64,000 bases of DNA, from assembly GCA_029255685.2 (NCBI GenBank), contig CM055319.2, forward strand, positions 8,356,747 through 8,420,746. Reading direction: 5' to 3'. The DNA comes from Silene conica. Taxonomy: Eukaryota; Streptophyta; Magnoliopsida; Caryophyllales; Caryophyllaceae. Below the pieces are notes generated by a model. That model did no database searches. It was not told the DNA's origin and saw only the letters and a program-made list of their open reading frames with translations. Below, piece by piece: positions 10,601-20,967 of this stretch; positions within the stretch are counted from its first letter, which is position 1; every line of letters starts with the position of its first letter. Both the position numbers and the translations under genes were made by a program.

Positions 10601-12321
10601 GTTGATCTTTAATTATCAATTAATTGTACTAACACAAGAGCACCTTACTCGAGTCCAGCATTATAGACTATAGTCTATAATAACAGGAGCTAAAACTATA
10701 TAATTTATAACTAATAATCTACAGTTCGACTTCTTAAGCTTTTATTTTAGAATTTCGTAGTTGTAAAGCCTATCTTGACCTATTTTATACTTTGTTTTTA
10801 TAATGAAGTAATTTTACAATCTCATCTCGAATTTCAATAGTTCAATTATTCATTTATTCTTATAATTCCGAGGAACTTAAATGAAATACAAATACGTAAT
10901 AAACTGTAGACGAGTAGTTCGACAAAAATATCACAAAATGTATTAGAAATTTAGAATTAGAAGTTTTAATTTACCATATTATATATAAATATATAATTAT
11001 ATAAATAGACAATATAGTTAGATGAACTTATAAGTTATTAAATTATACACTTATACCCCTTCCGTCTCAAAATTTCAATCGTTTGTTTATATATTTCATC
11101 TTTCTATTTTGGATCACTTTAGTAGAGATTTTGATCATCCACACTCAATTTGGTCAACTTAATAATTAATTCTAAAAGTATCAAGTGGAGAAATATACAT
11201 AAAATTAAAAAGTCAAAAACTAAAAACTAAAATGTAAAAACAATAGCAAATGGCAAATGAATAAACGAGAAAAATTAAAAAATCAAAAACTCATTACATC
11301 AATACACGTATACAACCTTTGCCGAAAAAAATACACGTATACACCATAACACAAGTCACCAACTACTTTCCATTTTAATAATCGCAATTCGTAAATATGG
11401 TATATACAGTCAATCGCAAATCGCAATCGCAATCGCAGTCCACAGAGGCATAGAGCACCATATATTTTGTAAAGATGGAAAGGATATCTCATTTCGGTAA
11501 GAAGGTCTCTAATTATCCCTAATTAATTAATGAAATTTCCAGATTTTGCGCTTTAAATCTTTGCTTGATTAGTTATTTTGTTCATCTAAATCTCTTTTGT
11601 CAGATTCTTTTTTATCATTTCGGTTGAAATTGCAGTCAAATATGGTAAAAAAAATTGATTTTGCCTCCAAAAATTGACGAACTAATTATATTTTGCCTCC
11701 AAAAATTGTAGATTCTCGAATTATTTTACCGCCAACCATCATTTTACCCGCCAATATAAAAATATGTATATAACTAACTAATTTTTGTTCTTTTGTTTGA
11801 CAAACGACAATTACTACATTCGGGTAATTTCGGGTTTTGGTTGAATTTCGGTCATCATTAAGCAGGTTAAAAACGGTTCGGGTGTGTTTCGATTCGGGTC
11901 AAACCTGTTCAGGTTGAAACAGTTCAGGTTTATTCGATCTCGGGTCTATTTCAGATATTACAAATTCAGTTCAATTTCGAATCAATTCAGGTCAATTCAG
12001 GTTTCGGGGTGAAGTTCAGTTATACCTTTCGGATGTACGGTCAGGTGTCGATTCAGTTATTTTCGATCGGTTTTTCGGGTTCGGTATACTTTTGCCAGGT
12101 CTAATTATACACGAATTTAACCGTATCTTTCAGAAGGTCTAAATAATGAACCTTAATGATATTTTTATACCCTAACTGACTTATCAAATCCTTAAATAAG
12201 AAGCACTTACTTTTACTGGCAAGCTGTTAAATATTGTAAGCTTCCCTCCCTCATAGCTAAGTTTCGGTTGCAGCAGCCAATAGCCTCCGTGATGAATAAG
12301 GATGCTTCCAATTTCACCCAT
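7688..12321 (-). pseudogene. MULE (Mutator-like) transposase, broken by a hAT insertion and frameshifts
   Basis: Read on the minus strand, coding starts with an ATG at 12319-12321 and a PB1-like N-terminal part typical of plant MuDR transposases (HHGGYW, YEGGKL). It is interrupted at 12104 by the hAT element and resumes at 9660 (VYNDDSFEPIIKYL). An acidic linker comes next, then the MULE DDE core with SIDGCWLKGPYGGQLLVAVGRD near 8605-8540 and MSDQQKGL near 8425. A CHCC SWIM zinc finger (CSCNAWQLNGIPCHHAVAA) lies near 7840-7785. One-base frameshifts are seen near 12195, 9053 and 8390. The C-terminus is cut at 7688 by the copia LTR. The apparent ATG at 9661 is made by the insertion junction and is not a start. 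Confidence 0.88.
9661..12103. mobile_element. non-autonomous hAT-type element inserted in the MULE transposase
   Basis: Ends are inverted repeats, TAGACCTGGCAAA at 9661 and TTTGCCAGGTCTA ending at 12103. They are flanked by a perfect 8-bp duplication, ATTATACA (9653-9660 and 12104-12111). An 8-bp duplication and a TAG...TGGCAAA-type end fit the hAT superfamily. Just inside each end lies a degenerate tract of GGTTCGGGT-like words (about 9675-9910 and 11815-12090) in opposite orientation. The interior is AT-rich with no recognisable transposase, so the 2.4-kb element would need a transposase supplied elsewhere. The MULE reading frame continues across the two flanks. Confidence 0.88.
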
Positions 12322-14064
12322 AATATATGAATATGAACATGTGAAAGGAGATTAGTATACATTAATAAATAAAATTAGTAAATATCTATGAACAACCTGT
12401 TGACAAACCAACATTTCCTACACAACCAAGCCAACAACAACAACAACGATTGTTACTTATTGTTATGGATTTTTGTATATTTGATTATTAAAGCATATAT
12501 AATTATTGTTATACATAAAAGATTGTTACTTAAGAAATATAAAGAAATTTAAAGAAACACCCATCCTAAGAACTCCAGATAAAATAAGGGATTTATGTAA
12601 AAAAATAATTGAAATAGATTAATTTCACTAAAGAAAACTTAAATTGAACAACTAATTAGAAGTAATTAGTATCACTTACTTGATTGTTTCTGCAGGAACG
12701 ATAATTTTTCTAGGTTTGGAGGAGATGAAGAGGGTTTTTGAGTTTGGAGGAGATGAAGAGGGTTTTGTGTAAAATAATATCAGTAGGTTTGATTTGACGG
12801 CAAAGATAACGGTGTTATAAGAGAGTCCTCTAATTGTACAATTTGAAAGTTGAGTCCCTTATCTGTAAAAAAAACTCATAGTTGAGTCCCTTATGTTACC
12901 TATTAAATATCTCATTGGGTCAAGGTTGTTGCATCCATTTAATTCCAACTCGACAATAAAACAGCCCGTTCTTTGAACATAATTCGAACAAGACTATTCT
13001 CCATTCCTTCCTTGGTTCCCACTCCCCAAGTATTCCAAGCAAAATCAGCCCCTACCATGATCGGATTAGAAACCAAAGCTAACTTCAACTTCATCAGAAA
13101 TATCTGAAGATCCCAAACGAGACCAATTTGAATGAGAGTTGCTGATAACTACAATATGAAGATGAATATGAAGATATGGATTGAACAAGATGAAGATCGA
13201 GTGTAGAAGAGATGAAGACGGAGGAAGATGAAAGGTGAAACTGATTTAGGGTTTCAAAGTAGAAGTTTCTGGAGAGTTAGAGAGAAAAAGAGAGAGATAC
13301 AGAAAGTTAGAGTGAGAGAGCGGCAGAGGAAGATGAGTGAGTAAATGAATTGGGTTAGGTATGAGAGAAAGCCTAGGGTTAGTAAATGAGGAAGGTTCTG
13401 GAATTGAGGGTGGTAAATGTGGGTTATTGGGGGATGAAGATGGTTTTCAAATGGATATTCTGGTTTTCTTGGGTTATGTACTTTGTTGGGCTGAAATTTT
13501 GGAGGGAGAGGTTAAGAGGGTTGGGTTGGGTTGGGTTGGGTTGGGTTAAGTGTTTGTTAAGTATAGGTTTTAATATGGGTTAGGGTGGATTTTGATGTTG
13601 ATTAAAGTGGGGTCACAATGCCATTTATTGTAAATAAGTGATGTCAATTAGAATAGAATAGCCATTTTTGTCTAAAAAAAAAACTTGCAAAGTGGATTCG
13701 AAATTTCGAATAGACGGAAATGAAATACATGCGATGTGAAAATGAATGGAGGGAGTATAATGCATGAAAATACATCCTAGTAGAAAACCCTTGTACAGTA
13801 TCAAATATTTCCTCTTCAAGACGTACTGGTTTTTAAATTCGTGCATTGTATGAAAGTATGAAACCTTTTACAGCAGGAACGCTATGCAACAATGTGAACA
13901 CGTTGACTTGAGGTCAGAAACCTTTATATACACCAAATTACAAGAACAATGTCGAATAAATGATGCTATAACCCTTACATTGTATTTCGTACATGACTAA
14001 CAAAAGAAACATCCCCAAACCGCCCTGTAAAAAATTTATAGAAATTTATAACATCATACAACAG
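12322..14064. other. MULE 5' side and 3' flank of the DnaJ-like gene; no further gene seen
   Basis: The sequence is AT-rich to about 13130, then purine-rich (GAAGATGAA and AGAGAG words, 13150-13340), with a (GGGTT)n run at 13518-13547. The upstream terminal inverted repeat of the MULE should be here but was not located. The last 200 bp or so probably include the 3' UTR of the minus-strand gene ending at 14065. Confidence 0.5.
13518..13547 (+). repeat. (GGGTT)6 run
   Basis: Six tandem GGGTT units. G-runs spaced by TT could form a G-quadruplex on this strand. The unit is not the plant telomere repeat TTTAGGG. Confidence 0.85.
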
Positions 14065-17000
14065 CTATTCAGAGTAGATTGATGGCCTTCCTAACCACTT
14101 GGCCCGAAATCCAGTTCCTTGACAATCCGAGCAGCGAGCTGATCCCTAGAACAAATACACTAAAAAGATGAGAATTGACCCTGGGGTGTCATTAGGTAAG
14201 GTTCTCTGACTATTTAAGTTACCTCTCCCGCACATATGACGCAACTGGTGTTTCTAGATGGAACTTCACAAAGCATATTATCTCCGATAATGAAGAAGCC
14301 AGTGCCAGCACACCATTTGCATTCAACATGTCCTCTTGAGTTGCACGACGAGCATGAAATGGGAGTAGGTTGCTGCATGAATAGAAGTTTTAGGGCAGTT
14401 TGTACAAACTAAGTAACACAAACCACTACTGACAGGTTCTGATTTTAGATGACATTAACAAGGTCCAAATAGCACTGTGAGCACAACAACAAAGTCTCAA
14501 ATTCAAAATGACTTTGGGTCGGTTACACCATGGCCCATTGGCCCCTCAGAGAGGTCATCTAATTCTTATACTACACAACTAGCAGTCATACACGCATACA
14601 AGCTTAACTTATACTCTTAGGGGGATTACATCCGAGGTCTAATGCCCTGTTCTTTTGGACTGAAACTTAACTTAACTGAACTGAACTAAACTTATAGGAT
14701 CTGAACTGAACTGAACTTATAGGATCTGAACTGAACTTATCGGATTTGAACTGAACTTATCGGAACTGAAATGAACTGAACTTATAGGAACTGAACTGAA
14801 CTTATAGGATCTGAACTGAACTGAACTTATAAGATCTGAACTGAACTTATAGGATCTGAAGTGAACTGAACTTATAAGATATGAACTGAACTGAATTTAT
14901 AAAATCCGAACTTAATTAACTTAATTTAATTTAAGTTAACTATTATTATTATTATTATTATTATTATTATGCAAGAGAAGGCATTGATAAAAGGTAGTCT
15001 AAAACACAAGGTAATATAAAATATTTTCCACTTTATATACAATGATTTGTTCATAGTTCATACATTATACTGCGATTACATTACGATAAAAAATAATCCA
15101 CGTATTACAATTTTTTCTAACCATTTATTTACATATAATCATAATCCTTATCTATTTCATTTTCATTATCAATATCACTGTCGAGAAAGAATTCATAGCC
15201 TCGCTAAATATTTTTGACTATGTTGCTTCGTACCTTATACACGGCCGTCTTCCGCTTTTATCAAACATGCCCGAATCTAATGTTCCTTAAATGTTCATAT
15301 CATGTTGTATAATTTCAAGAGCGTGCATTCTTATAGAATTATGAAGGGTGAATGAAGAAACAATGATCGATATTTCATACTTATATGATATTTGGGGCAT
15401 GATTTTTAACCCCTTCCATTTTTTCTTTAATTGACCAAACGTCATTTCAACTTTCATTCTCGATGATGAATGTCCATACTTGAAATATTCTACCATTCCT
15501 TCAGGCGGTCTATGCTTGTATTCGGGCATATGGCATTAGGGTGAGTGTGTAAGATCGTTTGGTATTAATGAGATTATAAAAACGGCTTCAATTATTAATA
15601 ATTTGTTATTTTTTTAACGTGTATCGAATAATTAAAGCGAAATGTTTTTTTTTATCGGTTGTCAAAATAATACTTCGTATATAGCTTTTTTGAATTGAGT
15701 TTATATGAGCTGAACTGAATTGAACTGAACTTATAGGAACTGAACTTAACTGAACTGAACTTATAGGAACTGAACTGAACTGAACTTATAGGAACTGAAC
15801 TGAACTGAACTTATAGGAACTGAACTGAACTAAACTTATAGGATCTGAACTGAACTGAACTAAACTTATAGGATCTGAACTGAACTGAACTAAACTTATA
15901 GGATCTGAACTGAACTGAACTGAACTTATAGAAACTGAACTGAACTTATAGGATCTGAAGTAAACTTAAATTAAGTGACTTGAAGTCCAAAAGAACAGGG
16001 CCTAACTATTATATATATTCTTATTACGCCCCTTCACTCGAATGCCCATTGGGGGGGAAGAATGGTTAGTGCACATGCTCCCCCAAATCATGTGCTGAAA
16101 TTCCATTTTGTGAGTTATTGGGATTGTCAGGGTTCGAACTCGGGACCTTTAAGGTCACGTTGGCTCTAATGCCATGAAAGATGAATCATCTCAACCAAAA
16201 CTTGTTTATCTATCATGAGAAAGGAAAACATAGATGAACATAAATTCAAAGTAAAAAAAGTAAAAGGCCAAAGAATAAATCCTAGTGGCTTCATGAGTAG
16301 TCCAATGCTACATGTATCTCGATAATGTGGAAGTGAAGGTGATTATTTCCCACAAAATAGGTTATACATCAATTGATAGTCACTCTTACATACTCTGGCC
16401 TTGGACCTCCAGATATGTGCAATGTGCAATACTCCTAATAAATTGCCACTAAAAAACTACTTCCTCTATTTTCTTATTTTTTTCCCATTTCCCTTATTTG
16501 ACAAATTACTTATTTTCTTCCCATTTCTTTTCTTTCCTATTTTAGACAACCAAATTACAACTTTATCATTTTTTTATTACAAAAAACCCTCTTTTCATTA
16601 CTAACCCCATTTATTACCTTCCTTTCATTACTTTATCATTTCTTTATTAGTTTGCCTTAATCCAAGTGCAAAATAAAATGGGAAGAACACTTATAAATGG
16701 AGGAAGTAATAGATATCTGAACACGACAAAAAAACCATCCAAATAGCTTCCTCCAATTATGTGAACTTCCACTTTTCCTTATTCCAATTTAACACAAGCC
16801 TACCAATTTAGGGAACTAATTTCATGGTAAATGACCACGCTCCTCCCAATCCCACCCTATCTTACTCATACTTGTTTAGAAACATCGCGTGGAATGTGTG
16901 TCCAAGTGTCAAGATCAGCTTTTTTACAAATATCCACGTCCTTGGCTTAAAAAGAAGTGTCAAAATGCCATACACTTGTCCGAGTGTAAAGTGTTAGGCA

Positions 17001-20000
17001 CGAATATGCAAGGCCGGCCGGCCGGCCAATAGGGTCACATTTCTTAATAGTTGTATGCGAACTAGTCTTTGAGTCCATCTATTGAATTATTATTACATGA
17101 AACGTAATTTCTAAAAATCTCAAATATTATACTCCCTTTGTCCCGGTCATTTGCTTACCTTTGTTTTTGGCACAAAGACCAAGGCGAGAAGAGGGGACCA
17201 TTTGTGACTGTTGTTAGTGGATGACAAGTGGACCATAATGAATGTTATATTCAAGATACCAATAAAAAATCTCCCTAATATAGAAAGGTAAAAAATGAAT
17301 GTAACACCCTAAAATGGAAAACGGAAATAGATGACCGGAACGGAGGAAGTAAATCCCTACCCTTTAAAAAGCAAGAACGCCCCTCGACATTATTCCTACA
17401 ATAGGGAATCAAGTGCCCCCTCACATGACCCTCACAACTAGTTACTCCCATTCCCCTATTCTAAGACCAGTGTCAGTTTTCATATTTTCCTCCCCAAACA
17501 CTCATTCCACCTCTTTCTCCATTGACACTATCTTGCCTATGCCCCCATTGCAAGTTTACTTCATATACTATAGAATTCTTAGAATGTAATTGAAGTTGTT
17601 GTTTAAAAGGGAATCGACCAAAATGTAGGACATGGATGATGAAATGTAGCTACACGCCTACGAGAACACGCAAAGGATCCACGAGACGATGTTGATGGCC
17701 TAGAGGTTATGATACTATCTCTCAATTGACATAGCTATCTCGTGTGCAGTAAGTTTTTGGCGGAAGAGTCGGTGTAGCATGTTTGGGATCCGTCTCTGGC
17801 GCCGTGGATAAGAGGTCAGAGGAGGAATGGTAGGAGGTGGCTGAAGTGAGAGCAGCGGCAAATGTGATGTCGTTGTCATCAGTGGTGCGTGAGTTCTCGG
17901 AGGAAAAAGGAACTTGTGTGCATACAAAAAGAACGTGTACATAGGACCCTCTTTCTTCTACACATATGTTGGAATCTTGATGTACACGTAACCTTAATTC
18001 GCTTGATTTTTTTGTTGTATGTTTACTGGATTTTGAGGTATTTATGCATAGAAAAAGCTAAAGGAGTGTGACATTAGGGGTGTGCTTATAGCAACATGCA
18101 AACATGACATTAGGGGACTTAATTTCACAAAAGCTATTTCCTCTCATGAAAGGGTGAGTAGGGGTGTCTAAATTTAGACTCCTTGTTTTTTTTTCCATAC
18201 TTTGTCCAGGTAAATAATTTGTCTTTGTGGTGTTATGAGATCCGGGATGCTGAATGGATGAAAGAGGGTCAACATTACCAGTATCAATAGCATCATAGGC
18301 AAGGTCCGCCTTTAATTCCACTTCTACTAACATGGAACACGTTCTCCTTGATTATAAATCCAAACTTCAACGTTTAGGTTTCACAATTCAATAGCATCGT
18401 AGGCAAGGTTCGCCGTTAATTCCGCTGCTACTAACATGGAACACGTTCTCCTTGATTATAAATCCAAACTTCATAAGAAAAACCAGATTCTTTTGAAAAC
18501 AACTTGTAGAGCTTTCTTCTTTTTGTTTAGTTATGATTATTTGCTTATTTTATCTACTTATATTGCCTACTACAGTTGAATGATTCCGGTTTTGAGGAGG
18601 GTTAGGAGGAGAAGAACCGTTATTACACTAAGATCGTGTAAAGCTATAAAACAAGGACACTTACATTCGTAACATAATTTATCATCGTTACTAAAACCAG
18701 CTCTTATAGGATACATTTGTCGATTAACATGTGAATTACTTGTGACCACATTATACAAGTACTTGTGTTAGACATTTTCCCTACATTTCCATAAATTTTC
18801 AATTTAGACACAATATTGTTAACCAAGGGCAGCCTGGTGCACGATGGCGTCCCCGCTAAACGAGGGTCCGGGGAAGGGCCCCACCACAAGGGTGTAATGG
18901 GGCCAAGCCTTCCCTTGCCATTTTGGCAAGAGGCTGCTCCCAGGGCTTGAACCCGTGACCTCACGGTCACAAAGCTAACACCTTAACCGGTGCGCCAGGG
19001 CTCCCCTTCCAATATTGTTAACCAAATTTTAAAAAAATTGAGGGCATCCTTAACCAGTTAACCTTAACTTTTCTTCAGCTTAGAAATGATATATTTTGCT
19101 GGTGTTTGTAAATTGTAATGATGAAATAAATTTTATTGAATTTGCTTTGTTCATAAAGCAGGAGTTCCTATTGATCATTCAAATTTGTCATGTGGGCTTA
19201 AAATTTGGATGTGTTTAACTGTGAACCAGTGAATGCCTATGGTTGTGCTCAATAGTGCCGGGAAGAAGGAGAAAGCAAACAGAGTGGAAGAAAGAAACTG
19301 ACTGTTGATTTAAATGTCCAATTCTATGAGAACTTGATAAAGGGAGAAGAAGCAGCACATGAAATCAATGAAGAAAAGAGAAAGAATTATGCAAAAGAAG
19401 TCACTAAATGTGAATGTGTTTCAGATTCAAGCTCATCAAATCTCTTTTCTTATCCAGAACTCTAGCAATAGTGGTGATGAATGTTCTGACATAGTACCAT
19501 CAACAATAATAATGATCGTGGAGATGACGTCAAAAGGGGGGTTGAAGCTGAGCAAGGTAATGACAGAAGATCAATCATCTGAATCTTAAGAACCATCATT
19601 AAAGATGTGACATTCTTACTGATCCATTGTGAATAGAATAACCATGTTAAGAACGATAGTTGATGTAAATGTGAAACAAGATGAGTTTGAACTTATTCGA
19701 AAAAAAAGTACCCCATAATTATTATTCACAAGAAAGGAGTAATATGTTAAGAATGTTCCAAACAAAGAGCTAGAATTGACAGCGACAGGTCGACAGGAAA
19801 AAAAATTGGCTTCATATTTCACACCATCTAGGTTAGTAGATAGATCCGCCAGACCACTGACCACTACTATGCAGATATCAGCTAGCATAGATGGTGGTAA
19901 AGTCATGAACTCATGAATAGGCACATGACCTTTGTTCAAAACCCGTCAACAACAAATTCACCTTTGTGGCTCCCTCAAGACCAAAAAACTAGATCACAAC

Positions 20001-20967
20001 TATATTCTCAGGGAATCAAGTCGATGAGTTTTAGTTAAATCTAAATGATCTAAATGTTCATCTGAAATATTTTGGTTGCCCATCCAATTCATGGGAAAAA
20101 TAAAATCCCATGAATTGTGAGAATGGGAGAGTGTTTAATTGCCATTTTTTTGTCAAAATGTAGGCATTCAATATTTCAAGGAGTTTTGAATGCCTACATA
20201 ATGGCGGAATTGAATTACCTAACCCCCTAGGTAGTTGTCAACTACTACGTACGCAACCAAACGATTTTTCTGAATTCATGTGAATTTGTGTATAGGAAAA
20301 TAATTCACATGCATTGGATTTTCCGGTGTCAATTAAACTCATTGATCAACCAAACGATACCTAAGAACGTTTAGCCAAAATAGTTTACAATTATGTGGTT
20401 GTGCAATCTGACCTCCAATATTTGCAGCATTGAGTTACATTTAGGCCATTATGTTTTTCTCTAAATAAATTCCCCCAATTGCCCAAAGCAGTAGAATTCA
20501 TCCCATGGCCATAACCACCAACCTTCCCCGACCCAAAACCTCCTCCAATACCCAGAATTATTTCCCTCCATCCTCGAAACCCGTCCCGCAGTCCAACAAT
20601 CCCCCTTCACCACCCTCAAAACTCAAAAGGGCATGGGACGCATTTTAATCAAGGTAAACAAATGATTCAACAACTGAAATTAAATAAAAAGCGGGTAACA
20701 CAATAAGGTAAAATGTTGAATAGTAGCATAGGTCCATACCTGAGCGATTAACCAAGCTTGTTCAATGCGTTTGGCAAAAGGAGAATCATCAGGTGAGGAA
20801 GAATTTTCTTGCATAGAAGCTTTAACCTTGACACCCCGAAAACTCAACCTCATCAACTGCAACACGACACCGTTCTGGGAATTTCTTCCTGAAAATGTGA
20901 CATTGAAGCTTCTCCTCTTCAAGGATTCGATCCGTATCATAGGTCTACAACATACACACGCCGACAT
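14065..20967 (-). CDS. small DnaJ-type Cys-rich zinc-finger protein, probably plastid-targeted (152 aa, 3 exons)
   Basis: The model is complement(join(14065..14145, 14223..14372, 20740..20967)). All introns are GT-AG in phase 0; the coding length is 459 nt. Exon 1 gives a basic, Ser/Val-rich N-terminus that looks like a chloroplast transit peptide, then PFAKRIEQAWLIAQ. Exon 2 starts QPTPISCSSCNSRGHVECKWC and holds CxxC and CxxCxGTG pairs (CSSC, CKWCAGTG, CVIC). Exon 3 adds CSDCQGTGFRAKWLG and the C-terminus PSIYSE. Four CxxC pairs match the DnaJ/Hsp40 zinc-finger fold without a J domain, as in small plastid proteins such as BSD2- or LQY1-type thiol chaperones; the exact orthologue is not identified. 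Intron 1 is 6367 bp and full of transposons. Exon boundaries are strong; targeting and function are inferred. Confidence 0.85.
14643..16002. mobile_element. PIF/Harbinger-type DNA transposon (1.36 kb, decayed)
   Basis: The ends are inverted repeats (TGCCCTGTTCTTTTGGACT at left; the complement AGTCCAAAAGAACAGGGCC ends at 16002), flanked by TAA on both sides (14640-14642 and 16003-16005). A 3-bp TAA duplication is the hallmark of PIF/Harbinger. Both sub-terminal zones (14660-14930 and 15700-15970) are made of repeated TGAACTGAACTTATAGGATC-like units in opposite orientation. A (TTA)n run lies at 14939-14969. The middle holds a fragment of a DDE_4 transposase on the minus strand. It lies inside intron 1 of the DnaJ-like gene. 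Confidence 0.88.
15287..15529 (-). pseudogene. Harbinger DDE_4 transposase fragment
   Basis: This 80-codon frame contains YFKYGHSSSRMKVEMTFGQLKKKWKGL, ending with FTLHNSIR. That resembles the end of PIF/Harbinger transposases (normally H/NxRHSSxRxVIERxFGxLKxRW...LHNFIR). The N-terminal catalytic part is missing, so it is not active. Confidence 0.75.
16010..16205 (-). mobile_element. tRNA-related SINE (minus strand)
   Basis: On the minus strand it begins near GTTGAGATGATTCATC, has a box-A-like CATGGCATTAGAGCC region and a box-B-like GAGTTCGAACCC near 16130-16145, and ends in AATGGGCATTCGAGTG and a T/A-rich tail. The same family occurs at 55935-56262. It abuts the Harbinger element, and its 3' end may have been the Harbinger target. 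Confidence 0.6.
16460..16706. mobile_element. Stowaway-like MITE (247 bp)
   Basis: Ends CTTCCTCTATTTTCTTAT and the complement of TAAATGGAGGAAG, flanked by TA. The interior is T-rich on the plus strand. It resembles Tc1/mariner Stowaway MITEs; the inverted repeats are imperfect. Confidence 0.5.
17132..17349. mobile_element. Stowaway MITE (218 bp)
   Basis: Left end CTCCCTTTGTCCCGGTCATT; right end ATGACCGGAACGGAGGAAG; TA on both sides (17130-17131 and 17350-17351). CTCCCTCCGT-type ends with a TA duplication are diagnostic of Stowaway elements. It lies in intron 1 of the DnaJ-like gene. Confidence 0.8.
18285..18473. repeat. tandem duplication of about 85 bp with 104-bp offset
   Basis: The stretch from CAATAGCATCATAGGCAAGG to AAATCCAAACTTCA (18285-18370) is repeated with a few substitutions at 18389-18473. 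It is a local duplication in intron 1; no gene is recognised in it. Confidence 0.8.
18827..19009 (+). mobile_element. Au-type SINE (183 bp) with 16-bp target duplication
   Basis: It starts GGGCAGCCTGGTGCACGATG, contains GGTCCGGGGAAGGGCC and the B-box-like GGCTTGAACCCGTGACC, and ends GCGCCAGGGCTCCCCTTC. This matches my recollection of the plant Au SINE family. It is flanked by a perfect 16-bp direct repeat, CAATATTGTTAACCAA (18811-18826 and 19010-19025), which proves retroposition. It is in the sense of the plus strand, antisense to the gene whose intron 1 it occupies. Confidence 0.9.

Noticed and set aside
13518..13547. Telomere-like repeat
   Set aside because: The unit is GGGTT, not TTTAGGG, and the run is only 30 bp.
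13361..13583. ORFs ending in repeated GLGWVGLG
   Set aside because: They run through the (GGGTT)n repeat and match no family.
17010..17030. GGCCGGCCGGCCGGCC word as a regulatory site
   Set aside because: Short simple repeat in an intron with no supporting context.
18940..18995. tRNA gene (TTGAACCC B box)
   Set aside because: No cloverleaf; the box is part of the Au SINE.
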